From Paraphoma chrysanthemicola (Eukaryota > Ascomycota > Dothideomycetes > Pleosporales > Phaeosphaeriaceae): a stretch of DNA of 64,000 nt. A program made the position numbers and the translations under genes. Location of the stretch: positions 2,695,376 to 2,759,375 of the forward strand of contig JAGMWG010000002.1 in NCBI GenBank assembly GCA_020744225.1. The letters are read 5' to 3'. Each line of letters starts with the position of its first letter. The first letter of the stretch is position 1. Under the pieces are notes generated by a model. That model saw only the letters and a program-made list of their open reading frames with translations. It had not been told where the DNA came from and ran no database searches. Shown here in pieces: positions 11,577 through 23,219 of the stretch.

Positions 11577-12749
11577 TCATGCTATGTTTTCCCCATTCAG
11601 TGATTTGACACGTCTTCCATTCATATAGGTTCCATCGATAAGATGTCTAACTTCTCTTGTGGTCGTGGGCAAATCATCAAGAAAACGCCAATGAAGTGCT
11701 CGCTTCCAACCCCTCTGCAGCCAATCATTTAAATCGCCTTCTGGGAAGAAATCAACCTCACCGAACATTGCAGGATCATGCGCAATCAAGACCAGTATTC
11801 TCTCATCCGCGTCCAAAGCTTTCAATTGATTGACACTCTCTAGTGCACGTTGGGGATCGACATACCATCCATTTACTCTACAGTATGGTGTATAGTATGG
11901 CACAATACGTGCGTTCCGTTGATCTGGGTGCGACGCGGTGAAGATCGAGTGTGGATACGGGTGGTTGCGTATCTTTTCGTGACCAACGTCGGATGGCTCA
12001 AGCCACTCCGGCATGGGCACGTAAGGGGTAGGTCTGAACACACCTCCAAAGTGACAAATATCACCACCTAGAAAGACAAAGCTATCTGCAGTTGTCCTAA
12101 CAAGCGCTGATAGATGCCCAATGGCATGACCTGGGGTATCTAGAATATACAGACTGCCATCTTCAAAGTAATCTATTGCACGGTACCCTGCGATGCAAAA
12201 CTCTTCTGCGAAGCGAAGCTCTCGCAGGCTTCGATCACTGAGATCCGACTCGAACGCTGGAGAAGCCTGGTTTGTGGGAAACCCAGGTAAGAACGCGTCT
12301 GAGAATCCAGGGCCGACCAACAGCTCCATAGAGGCTGGAAATGTACCCGGGTCGCCAAAGTGGTCATAATGGTGATGGCTGATAATTGCTGCGTTGATAC
12401 TGTTGGTGTCTACACCTCCTGCAGGAAGTACCTCGGACAGGTTCTTGTCGACCTTGATTCCAGGGACCTTTGCATCAATAGTCTCTGCGATTGGCTGAGG
12501 CAAATCCTAAAAATTCTTTTTGCAGCCCAGGTCAAAAAGGATTCGCTGTCCCAAGGGCGCACGGCTGATGAGAAATGCCCAGGTCGGAAAATTCATCAAT
12601 TCATGCCCAGAAATCTGAGGTTCGACCAGAGTTTCGGCTGGAACTGTGAGCACACAGGTAGTGTCAACGACAGCAAGAGTGCAGACGTTGTCGCTCCGTG
12701 GGATGGACACGGGCGGCGCGTTGGTCGGGGCAAATCGGGCTTCTGCCAT
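11577..12749 (-). pseudogene. metallo-beta-lactamase-fold (lactonase-like) hydrolase, interrupted by one stop
   Basis: The reading frame runs from ATG 12749 to 11577 (about 390 codons) and is intact except for a single in-frame TAG at 12507-12509, after FDLGCKKNF. Everything on both sides aligns with one MBL-fold protein. Metal ligands are seen in SHHHYDHFGD (HxHxDH), GHAIGHLS, GGDICH and IAHDPAM, the pattern of the AHL-lactonase-like branch often found in fungi. The enzyme would hydrolyse a lactone or similar ester. At the stop position a tryptophan is plausible, so TGG to TAG by one G-to-A change is likely. No sensible intron removes it. It could be a young pseudogene, a sequencing error or a readthrough case. 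Its start faces the monooxygenase gene 361 bases away. Confidence 0.8.
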
Positions 12750-13110
12750 GGTAAGAACATAGGGCGGAGAGAGTGCAGATCCGTCGATCCTGAAGTACAC
12801 TTCTGGTCCTTTAGACTGACTACCTAGGTGCGGATTTACTTGTCGACCCGATAATAGCGTGTCTTGCACTCTGGTCTAGACCATTCCAGGCAACGCTTCA
12901 TGCAGAATATGACCTTACTCATGTCTTGTCCCTTCCTCACAGAATGCAGAACAAGGCCTTACCTATTCTGTGCACGTGCATTTGAAGAGTAGTGTAGCGA
13001 AGAAATAAATCCATTACGACTACATAACAATAGCTGTATAGACAGTCCAGATATTTTCGTTTGTATCCCATTCGCCTATCCGCACACCAGAGCGCACGCA
13101 ACACAACGAG
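12750..13110. promoter_or_regulatory. shared divergent promoter region, MBL hydrolase / monooxygenase
   Basis: The 361 bases between the ATG of the minus-strand hydrolase and that of the plus-strand flavin monooxygenase. An in-frame extension of the hydrolase to 12869 starts with GTG and is not conserved-looking, so this stretch is read as a bidirectional promoter. No specific site is claimed. Confidence 0.5.
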
Positions 13111-15064
13111 ATGGTCAACGCTATCATTATCGGCGCTGGGCCCTCAGGCATCGCAATGGCGCACAAATTGAAGCAATCATTGGGCTTCAATGACTTTATG
13201 GTATGTCGCATACCAGTGTGAGATCGAGATCGCAAGTTTGCTCACGGTCGGTCAGATCTACGAGAAGCTGGACGGCGCTGGTGGGACATGGAGGTCGAAC
13301 ATTTACCCCGGATGGTGGGTTCTGACTTAATCAGCATCTTGCAGTCTTGCTGATGCGGTAGTTTCTAGTGGATGCGACATTCCTACACATCTTTACTCGT
13401 TCAGCTTCAACTTGAACCCCAATTGGTCTAAAGAACTATGCGATCGGCAAGAGATCCTCGATTGTGGGCTTTATGCACCCATCAGATATTTCCTTGAAAT
13501 TAAAATTCTCTAGATATGGAGGCCACGGTAGACAAATTCAGCCTTCGTCCGCACATCGTCTTCAACACTTCCTGTGAAGGTGGCCGTTGGATCGAAAGCG
13601 AGAAATCATGGGAGGTCTCCTTTCTCGATGAGCGGACGAAACAACGCTACACGAAGAAGGCCACGATATTCATCTCAGCCATTGGAAGCATCGCTGAACC
13701 GAGGAAACCCAAGTTCCCTGGTATTGAAGATTTCCAGGGAACGGTGTTTCATACTGCTCGATGGGATAAGAGTTACGACTACCGCGGCAAGAAAATGGCG
13801 CTCATCGGCAACGGATGTAGTGCGGCTCAAGTGGTCCCAAATGTGGTACATGAAGTAGCCTACTTGAAACAGTTTGTCTTCACTAGTGGTTCCACAGCAT
13901 CTTGCACGTACTGACCTCTCCTTAGATTTGCTCGAAGCGCACAGTGGTACCACGAACGACCCAATCGTGACTTTTCGACCCTGGAGAAACTCCTCTTTAA
14001 ATATGTACCTTTCTGGCAGCGCTATCACCGGTACTCGATCTTCAGCACCAGTGATGCACTTGTTACCACATACGGGTCCAGCGACAAATCCAAGGTGTTA
14101 AGAGCGGCTACTGAGAAGTCTGCTAAGGAGTACATCTACTCAACCGCACCCAAAAAGTACCACAGCTTCCTTGTTCCCGACTTTCCCTTAGGTAAGAATG
14201 AGTCGTCTCTAGTAGTAGCCTCAATCTGACTATCGTCACAGGTTGCAAGCGCCGCATCTTTGATCCTGGCTATTTGAAAGCCTTGCATGAAGAAAATATG
14301 AGCCTGGTGCCCGAGGGGATCTCCAAGATTGATGCCACCGGTATTACTAGCACTTCGGGCGTACGCGAGGTGTTTGATGTCATTATTCTTGCAACAGGAT
14401 TTGAGGTTGCGAATTTCCTCGGGCCGCTCAAGGTCGTTGGCAGCAACAACATCGATCTGCATGATCAGTGGAACTCGGCCTCAGGCGCACAAGCTTACAT
14501 GGGCGTATATGTGCACAACTTTCCAAACTTTGCTTTGATGTGGGTGCCTTTACTGCTATTTTTAAGTCATGTCTAATGTCCAACAGGTTCGGTCCCAATA
14601 CATTTCCAGCTCATAATTCGGTCATTTTTGCATCGGAAGTGCAAGTTGATTATATTGCAAAGACGCTTGTCCTACCATTATTCAACGGTCGCGCTTCCAC
14701 CGTTGAGGCAAAAAAACAAGCCGAAGACAGGTTCATACAAGGAATCGACGAGGAACTCAGCGGCACTGTCTTCTCTAGTGGCTGTTCCAACTGGTACATC
14801 AACAGCAATGGGCGAAATACAGCATCATGGCCCGGATTTGCCTCCACCTTCTGGCGAAGGACGTTCTTCCCAAAATGGAACGATTTTGTTCTACGAGGAG
14901 GGAAGAGCACATGGGTATTCAGCTCTGCGTATCGGTCCATTTCTTCGCTGTTTCTATCAAAGATAGGCCTACTTGCGCTGATTGCAGTTTTCGGTACCTG
15001 GGCAAAAGATCCTGTCGTGCAGGGGCGACTGCAGCATCAGCTCAGTCGATTCCTTGCCAAATAA
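13111..15064 (+). CDS. FAD-dependent Baeyer-Villiger-type monooxygenase
   Basis: Seven exons: 13111-13200, 13256-13314, 13369-13463, 13514-13871, 13926-14191, 14242-14539 and 14587-15064, giving 547 residues with a continuous frame. It starts with the FAD Rossmann motif IIGAGPSGIA. The BVMO fingerprint FxGxxxHxxxW is seen as FQGTVFHTARWD. A second nucleotide-binding site is ALIGNGCSAAQ, and DVIILATGFEV is the family ATG motif. Such enzymes insert oxygen next to a ketone, giving an ester or lactone with NADPH and O2. The C-terminal ~40 residues contain a hydrophobic segment (near LLALIAVFGTW) that may anchor it to a membrane. Intron 3 uses a weak GTGGGC donor. N- or S-oxygenation is an alternative reaction for this family. 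Confidence 0.9.
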
Positions 15065-16249
15065 GGTATGCCTATGTAGAGTAAATACATATGGTCACGG
15101 AAGCTACAAAACATCAGCTTTAAATGACCTTAAGGTCTGATTTGTCAACATTGACAACAATCCTTTCCAGCCCGTATCTGCAGATAGAAAATAGGTACGG
15201 TGGGGCCGGACAGCAGTACTTCCGCAGCTTTGGGCAGTCAAATCATGTAGCGGCCGCCACTGGCACCCTGAACGTTTCTTCAGCAGTACGCGACGCTGAC
15301 CCGAACTGATCCCGTGAAGCGCGCTGCCCATGCGCATGATGGAGAAGGCAGCGCTGGCAAAAACATTCTCGAGCGTGACGATGATGGTTCCACCGACGAT
15401 GGCGCGCGTCGCAGACAGCTGTGAAATGTCGGGACATGTAGCGAGGGCGCCGCTCGCCGTGAAGAGATGCGTAGGCGAGTACATCTCGCCCTGAAAGCGA
15501 AATTGGCAAGGTCACTATCATCCTCAGTAAGTTAACTCAAGATTTACCATACTTGTACATACTGCCAGTCTAGGTCATCGCATTGAGCAGCGGGACATAT
15601 GTCGCCACCACCAACGAAGACGGTGGTGCCTTCTAACAACAGAATACTGCCAGAAGAACAGTTTCGCGACAAGGTAGCAGGGGCAAGGTGAGTTCACAGA
15701 ATCGTCGCTGAGTCAAATACCTCCGCCACAGGGACAGAATTGATATGGATCAAGACCAGGAATCGGGCGCAGCCTCCACCCACGATTAGCTTGCCGACGA
15801 GCAAAACAACAGATGAGGTGTGTCATTTCTTGTTGCTTGAGTGTCAATTTGTTCCTGCCTTCATCCTGCGCGGAGAATCTTGTCAACATCGTACATGACG
15901 TCGACTCTACACATATAATCCATCTACATGGTTATTAAAGAATCTTCCAGGCTAAACAAAGTGGCTGCCTGTGGAAAAGCCTCCAATAGGAGAGACAATC
16001 GGCCAAAGTGGCAGATAATTGTTTCTCGAGCGCAATTTATACATTTGCAATTATCGGGTGGGCTCGTGAGTGACCAAAAGTTGGTCGTATAGGTATTGAC
16101 TTTCCCTTCGCATCGCCACTTTCACAAGAGGTTGTTGAAAGTATCATATATACGAAACAATCATGCCCAGATACGTGTCGGGCAACCGAAATGTTGTCTT
16201 GGTGTATCGGTACTTGGATACTTTCAAAGACTTGGTAGCCAGGCCTTGA
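15065..16249. other. intergenic region with possible decayed coding traces
   Basis: No intact gene. Minus-strand frames at ~15104-15521 and ~15560-15840 contain hydrophobic, transporter-like stretches interrupted by stops, but no family can be named. The 16000-16249 part is the 3' side of the bZIP gene. Confidence 0.35.
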
Positions 16250-17956
16250 TTACACATTTCTATCCTCCCCGCATATGAAATGCGACATTTCGGGAAATCG
16301 TGCTTGAAAATTGCTTGATACGGTCCAATTCTCCAGCTTTTGGACGTGCTTTTCAAAGATGGAATGTAGCACAACGTTGCCTTTTTCGTGGACGAGGGCA
16401 TCGTTGTCATCAAAATTCCAATTAACCGTCACATTCTGCGAATAGTAATCAGAGAAGTCTTCGAAAGGATATCTATCAGAGTGGCGGATGAGTAGGTCGC
16501 GCACGCCAGGCCTAAAAAGACGGTGGTTAGTAATGTACCGTGGTGAAATACCTGATAAGTAGAGGGACCAACCAAGGGATGTTATCAATCCACGCGGCGT
16601 GCGGCACTGTAATCTGCGTTACAGTGGGGCGGAGCCAGAGAGGCATTTGGTTGTATGTTTCAGGCGTAGGTGAAATTTGCCACTGCAATACGATCAAATT
16701 AGCGGGGAAGCTACATTGAAACTACTCGGCTGGAGGGGGAAAAGTACCCGTATTGTGAGATGCATCTTGTAGAACATGCCCATCTTTTCAGGCAAAGCGA
16801 TATTTGGGAACGTAGATAGGATCTCCGAGATGATTCGGCTGATGGGATGTACAGTGGTGGTAAGACTCTGATCGAGGAAGCCTATGACTACACCCTTTGC
16901 TGGACCCAAGACGGTTTCTGTGGACAACCCATGCGTAACCATGTCAGCTCGCGATTGGAGGAGATTGAGCAGAAGGCGGTCCAGCGGACATGTAGGTGGC
17001 ACATGCTGAGGAAGAATGGCAGACAATGCATATGGAGTCTGATCATGGTCGAATTTCTCATGGGTGGCGTGCGGCGAAGGTTCTGACAGCGACCTTCCTT
17101 GTGCTTGAGTCTGATGCTCTGGATGTTGTGAGTTCTCTGTTGTAGGTTGATGTGAGTGCTGTAATGTTTCGGAGTGCTGCGATTGCGGTGCGGTCGGAGA
17201 GGGACGAGACGGTGAGGTGGCATGTTGTGTAGGCAGGTGAGCGTTGTGATAGAGGTTGAGGGTGGAGTCGGCGATGGAATTTGCTGTTGTGGTCACGGGG
17301 CTTGCTATGAAGTTATGGGTTGTGGCAGGGGTTGGCAGCTGTTGGGCGTGAGTTGTCGTGTGAGTCGTATAATGGCCGAGGATGGCATCGCTGTGGCCTG
17401 CGCCATCCGCGGCGGCCGATTGAGGGCGGCCATTACTGCGAATGTTGGTGTTGCGTTTATTAAAGTTGGGGTTATATTGGTTGCTGGCATCGCCATGACC
17501 GCCGTATTCGTCATAACTTTGCTCGCCGAGAATCTCGTAGTCGCCGTGAACGTCCTGTCTTTCGTGGCTCTCGCGAATCTGGCTGACTCCATCCTCGCCG
17601 CCGGCCTCACTCGCAATCTGCCCTATGCTGTGTAGACGGCGTTGCAGAGCCTGGCAGCGGCGCCGCAGTTCCTGCACCTCGCTGTTCAGCTTGGCGACCT
17701 TGCGCGACGATGTCCGCGCCTGGGTGGCCAGCCGCTCTTCGAGGTCGGCAATGTAGTCACGTGTGCGTTGGCGGAAGGCCTGCTGTGCCCGCTGCTCTTC
17801 ATCGTGTTCACTGGGCTCGTCGTGGTCGTCCTGATCCTCACCGCCGTCCGCACTATACCCGCGTCGGCTGCGAGTGACGTGCGCATTCGAGTCTGTGCGG
17901 ACGCGCTTCGCCAGTCGTGGTTGTTGGCACAGCGAGTCGGGCGTGAGATCCGACAT
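16250..17956 (-). CDS. bZIP transcription factor with C-terminal DUF3425 (copy A)
   Basis: Three exons: 17956-16748, 16682-16573 and 16511-16250, giving ~526 residues. A bZIP-like segment lies at ~50-110: QRAQQAFRQRTRDYIADLEE followed by a heptad-like leucine/coiled region. The middle is a long low-complexity region rich in Ser, His, Gln and Thr. The C-terminal ~170 residues are the DUF3425 domain found in many fungal bZIP regulators, with WQISPTPETYNQMPLWLRPT, PHAAWIDNIPW, SIFEKHVQKLENW and a terminal FPEM. The segment before AQQAFR is acidic rather than basic, so DNA contact may be weakened. It is a paralogue of the gene at 23220-24838, with the same intron positions in the C-terminal domain. 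A local regulator is likely; targets are unknown. Confidence 0.85.
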
Positions 17957-19452
17957 GAGGACGGTGGCAATGCAGCGGGCGAAGCGGAAACGAGCGCGTC
18001 TTAAGCTCCTGGACTCGAAGGCGGCCGTCGGCGCAGCGGGGACGACGCCAGCTAACTAGCACGTCTGCGTGCTGTGTTCTACACTTCACGCGCCCACTGC
18101 TGCTCTATCGACGAGACGGAAGTTTATCAGATTTGAATAACATACGCGCGCGTTTCATAGCCGCCCACATCTCTGTTCTGAAGCATCGCATATGTCCCCA
18201 GACCAGTGGTTTGCTGCGCAGACTGTAGATAGTGCACGAGGGAGGTACAAGACACACGCGGGGCCCCGCACGTTCGGACCAGGCCGGGGCCAACGGCAGT
18301 ACAGAACGTTGATGCGCCACAAATATGGCAATCGAAAGACTTTTTGGACGCATTCCATGCATATCGCAGCACTACGCCGTAGCTTACATATCTATAACGT
18401 ACCGCTTTGTTTTTGTCGTACCACGATAATGATCACAGCCTCACATGGCTGGCTTAGATACCCACCATTTTATTTCGCTACTGCAGCATCACAGAACACC
18501 ATCAAAGTCACCATGATCTCTGCAACGGCGCATATAAATAACTGCTCTATAGAATATGCACAAATACAGCATACAAACAGTTTTACAAGTCTGTCTAGTA
18601 GATACCTTCATGTGTGCCTTTAGTGGCTGTTCGTATTGCGAGCAGAAGAGGACTACTTTTCGAGGTGCAACTAGTTGCATGCCTCTGCTGCAAGCGTCGT
18701 GCCATCCCGAGTATTCGATGTCGACGGTCTTCCACATTGCCGTGTTATGGATGGTCTTGTCGTCTTCATTGTACTCTGCGTTCTCATAGAGTGATAGTAC
18801 CGCTGCGAAATCATTTCAGGCGTCTTCACCGCCTGCCGCCGCAAAGCTTGTCGACGTATGTTGGGATGACATGAGTAATGCCATTGTCCTAGCATGGCTT
18901 AGCTAGCGTTCCAAGAACGAGAGAAATGGGCCTACTGACTCATGCTTCGGAATCACATTCCATGAAGATTGCACTAAGAGATCCCAGAAACGAACGTCAT
19001 CGTCGTACAACCCATTCCGGTGGATCTTGTCCGCAATCAACCCCTGTAACGAGCTCTTCGGTCAACACCCTACACATGGCAAATTAGTCTGATCATCCAC
19101 ACAAGCTGCTGATACTCTCTCTCCCTGTTCGATGTTCGGAACTCGAATGGACGGCATTGTGGAAATGGATTGTCGGAAGCGCTGCAGTTTGGGACAACAG
19201 AAGTGTTTCATCATAGAAACCTGGCGTACGCCATCACCTTCTAACGCCGATAGCGAAGACAGCGTACGTTGAAGACAAATTTGATGCATACGGGCAGATG
19301 TACCTTTCCAAGATATTGGCTCGTAAAGAAAGCAGTCAATTTTCTCTAAATACAGGCCGCTCAAAGATGTGTCGATAACGCTCGATATCAGCTGCCTGGA
19401 TATGTCTCGGCTCAAGGAGATATGCACAGATAGCAATCATTCGTTGCGATAC
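17957..19452. other. intergenic region
   Basis: No gene supported. It contains the promoter of bZIP copy A and the 3' flank of the Zn2Cys6 gene. Overlapping short frames at 18105-18372 and 18489-18895 on both strands show no family resemblance. A 124-codon minus frame at 19062-19436 also carries no recognisable motif. Confidence 0.45.
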
Positions 19453-22400
19453 TCAAGGATGAGGAGATCCTCCTCCTCCCTGTATAGAGTAATCAACATG
19501 CTCTAAAGAATGCAGAATGTCCAAGCCATCGTGAGCGAGCACCAATTCATCGTCTGCAGGGACAGGTATCGCGCGATAATCAGTGAAGCCGGGAACGCCC
19601 TCTGAGTCAGTATACAAATCTCCATCGGTGGACAACATCTCTGTATTCCGGACCACAGACAGCGTCGACGTACCGAATGTCCCCAAATCTACGTGGGCAG
19701 AGCCAACGTCGGTCAGAATGGCTGGTACTAGGCTTGCCATACTATTTCTGCGTTCCTGTTCGGTGCTCTGGTGGGACGCAGAGAATAGTGCAGATCTTTT
19801 TGGGGGTTCCGAATGCGACGACTTGTGCCAATCGCGCTTAATACAAATTATCAATTCCAACGCCCGAGTAGCGTTTCTGAACGCTTGACCAATTTCAGTC
19901 AACGCTTGTGTACACACCTGGAGGCTTGTCATCGCAGTTTGTAGCCGAGTTCCAGTACTTGTACATGTCTCGAACACGTATGTAAGTGATGCCGTGAACA
20001 CTAAGTGTACCATCTGCACGTTGACCCGGCGAAGTGTATGCTGCCTCCGATATGTTTCGAGAATTCTAACAAGCATCTGCGCTGCGTCAAAACAGGTCTG
20101 ACGTGCCTGACTCGATGATATTTCAGGTTCTTGGCCGTGCACCGCTACATTGGCCGCAAACAATGGACGGTGCGCGAGGATTCTTATGGCATAGAATTGC
20201 ATACTGCATTTCAAATGAGATCAAGCGATAGTGCTGAGATTGAAACTTACTGTAGTTGTAGTACATGAGGAACGTAGATGCGCTTGTTATCTCCAAGGTC
20301 AATGGCAAGTTCTTCGGGGAGATCTGCAAGCCAGCTTCTACACATCGACTCTACTTCTGCAACCAAAAGCTCTAGTTCGTGTCCCGAGCATGTCTTCTCA
20401 GAGTATCTATACTGTCAATCAGAGGACGATCATGCTTCTGCACGGTTCAACTCACAGCTTTCTACTAAGCTTGCCCATCATCTCTGCTAAAGACACATTG
20501 CTATCCGTGCACAGTTCGATGGGGTCATAGAGGCGAATAGATGGTGGACTTGAACTGAAGTCATGATCAAGTCCTCGGTCCACGTCAGGGGGATCTCTGC
20601 GGTCCCCAAACCGGGTCCAAGTCCTATGCGATTCCCTATCTTGTGCTTTGGAGGGCCGTCCGATTGTATTGCTATGAAGACAGTATCCCCATTGTCTTCC
20701 GGTGTATAAGATCCACATCCTATATAACCTAAGTGGGCATTCCGAACTTAGAGGCTAACGTATATCATACCTTTCGTGGATAAATACTCCCCAGTATATT
20801 GTTCGCCGTACGTCGTATTCACGAGCTGATAACTTGCCTTCTTGTACATAGTTCTTAAGATCGAGGTGAAGACCGAGGTCAGCACAGAGTCGAACAGCCA
20901 TACCTCATCTCGTTGTGAGTTCCTTGATCGCCAAGTATTTCATCTATGAACTCACCGCTATAGAGCCAGCCTCTTGCATCTCTAGTAAAAGCAGCCTCTG
21001 AAGCACTCATGATTACAAGGGCTTGAACGGTCGCGACGGAAGGGCTGTCCATTTCGATATCAAGCAGAACTCTTGCTTTAGAGGTGAACATCTTAGCTAC
21101 CGCTAATGGAGAATTGAAATCCGAACGCGAGGTCAAGCATGCACCGATGGCGCAACTAGAACATGTATCAGTGATGCGTGAAGGCCTTCTGTTGGTTATA
21201 ATTACATGGCATTCTTCAGCGTCTCCGAGTAATATGGGGTGTCCTCGTGATCGGCCTGCCATCTAGCCTTCTGTGAAAAGTACATCTCTTCATCGACCAC
21301 ATGAATGGCTGGATCCTCCCATGTGAAGTAAAGACGTTCTAGGTAAAACTCAATGCCGGGACTTACGACATGCTGTGCGAGCCCAGCACGCTGCAATGCA
21401 GCAGCCCCGTCCTGTCGTATCGATTGAGTGCGACTTCTCGACAATGAGAGCATTCCGTTATGAAGGATGTGGAGATTCGAGGTTGCTCCGAAATATCGCA
21501 GCTGTCCATCTTCTGCAATCTGGAAGGAACCCATACGATCTGCGAGCCGATCCATCAGTTCATTTGTATGTGAGCTTTCAAGCTTGTTGCTCGTGGGGCC
21601 TGGGTGCGATCTGCCAATGTTTAAAAGTCGTGGTTCGGATTGTCCAATCGATGGACACAGTTGATTTGTTTGATTTCCAGAGTCCTCTGCTATATCGTAA
21701 TGAATTTGCGTACCCGGGGGCCGATGGTAGTTTTCAGTTGAGGTTACACCAACATCAATCACCCAAGGTTCAGGACTTGCTGAATTGGCAATGGCATCAT
21801 ACTGCCCATGTCGTGTTACTGCGTTGTGGGCAGTATTGCTACCTTCTACATGTATGGAGAAAGGCTCGAATTGCACATCGAGTTGTGACTGCTGAGGGTT
21901 TGCAGGGTACCTGAATGTACGGCTGTCCGGTGAATGCCCTAGGCCAGGAGTAATAGGGTTAGCTGATTCAGAACCGCTGTTCGAAATATCCTCCGCGTAA
22001 AGCTGCTCTTGACCGTAGCTCTCGTCGCCCTTGATTTCATTGTCAGTGTCTTGGGAAAGTGTGCTCAATGAGCATTTGGCTCGTACTGTGTCCAATTCAC
22101 GTGATTGTCGCCGTTCCTCTAAAGCTTCAAGACGAGCTGCCAATGCACTGACGGATCTTCTAGAACCTGATCTAAGCATATCATTAGCCAAGGAAAATTT
22201 CGAATTCCTCTATTCCCATCAAAACACAACTTCTTTTTCGGATGAAGCCCTTCCTTTTCAAGATGACGTACTTTCGCCCATCGCTTTCACGATTGTATGT
22301 GCATTGTTGCTTGGCGGTTTCGCAATTGGCGCAGACTGGTGTATTACCATCGCACTGCGATAAGCAAGCCACACACCTGTCAGTACAGCCCGGTTGTGAA

Positions 22401-22571
22401 TATAGAAAGTTTGCGATGGAGCCCTCTTACCCTGACTTTCTTTCGCCGGCAGAAAAGGCACGCACTCGTCACATGCTTTCTCGCGGCGCTTTGAAGTTTG
22501 CTCGTTGGCATTTCGATACAACAAAAACCCGAGCCGTGCGATCGTGAACTTACGGTGAGTGGATCACTCAT
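19453..22571 (-). CDS. Zn(II)2Cys6 transcription factor with fungal-specific middle homology region
   Basis: Eight exons: 22571-22431, 22354-22272, 22171-21206, 21155-20956, 20903-20771, 20719-20456, 20406-20251 and 20203-19453, giving ~897 residues in continuous frame. The zinc cluster is split by intron 1: SACLFCRRKKVR then CDGNTPVCANCETAKQQC, matching C-x2-C-x6-C-x5-C-x2-C-x6-C. A short coiled segment (ALAARLEALEERR) follows, as is usual for dimerisation. The middle homology domain is clear from ~320 on: YYSETLKNAICAIGACLTS, LYSGMAVRLCADLGLHLD, VRRTIYWGVFIHER, LYTGRQ and PHVLQLHMQFYAIRILAHRP. Two nearby acceptors are possible for exon 6 and an internal Met (22511) could be the start. It sits between the two bZIP-DUF3425 paralogues. 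Confidence 0.85.
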
Positions 22572-23219
22572 CTGTGAGGCAGAGCAGATGAAGTGACCCT
22601 CAACCTGTTTATCACTAATAGATTGCTTAGCTCTTAAAACGGCCGGTGCAGGTTCCGGTAGGCTGCTGTGGAATTAAATGGCATGATTCATGCCATTTTT
22701 GGACTCGAGCCTCAACACATAATACCATCACACAAGACATTTAGTCTTCTTAATCGCTCAAATTGATCGTTCAGCTTGTTACACATTACAATGATGAGAA
22801 ATTTGATCCTAGATACTGCCCAAACCGTTTCAAACGTGCCTGCCCTCCTTCGTCATCAGCCTATGCCACGATTTGTCGCTAGGTTGTAGTCAAGCTGCAT
22901 CGCACATAGCAACTGTTACAGAACCGATGGTACGTATACAGGTAAATGCAATAGATTTATGCTGGCCTCCTACTCTTTTGATAAAGCCCAAGCTCTGTGA
23001 AGAGATAGAACTGTGAAGAAATAACTAGTCATCGTGCGTGAGACGCACGCGCATGCTAGCCCTGTTATATGAAATAACGAAATTGCCGTCTGCTAGAATA
23101 AAGACAAAACTGTGGCATCTTTACAGATCAGAAACTGATATGGCATCATAGTCTTTCAATGTCCTGCGCATGAGGTATATGCTGTACTCGAGTGATCGCC
23201 TTTGGGGTTTGCGATGGTA
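22572..23219. other. intergenic region, Zn2Cys6 promoter
   Basis: Contains the upstream region of the Zn2Cys6 gene and the 3' flank of bZIP copy B. No open frame of note. Confidence 0.5.

Noticed and set aside
12504..12512. Intron or programmed readthrough explaining the MBL stop
   Set aside because: No GT..AG pair of plausible length restores the frame around the TAG, and the known UGA-CUA readthrough context is absent. Readthrough cannot be excluded but has no positive support.
17222..18004. Two plus-strand frames of 120-137 codons
   Set aside because: They lie antisense to the bZIP copy A exon and reflect its GC-rich low-complexity region.
19062..19436. 124-codon minus-strand frame after the Zn2Cys6 gene
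   Set aside because: The regulator already ends normally at 19453, and this frame lacks recognisable domains; likely 3' flank.
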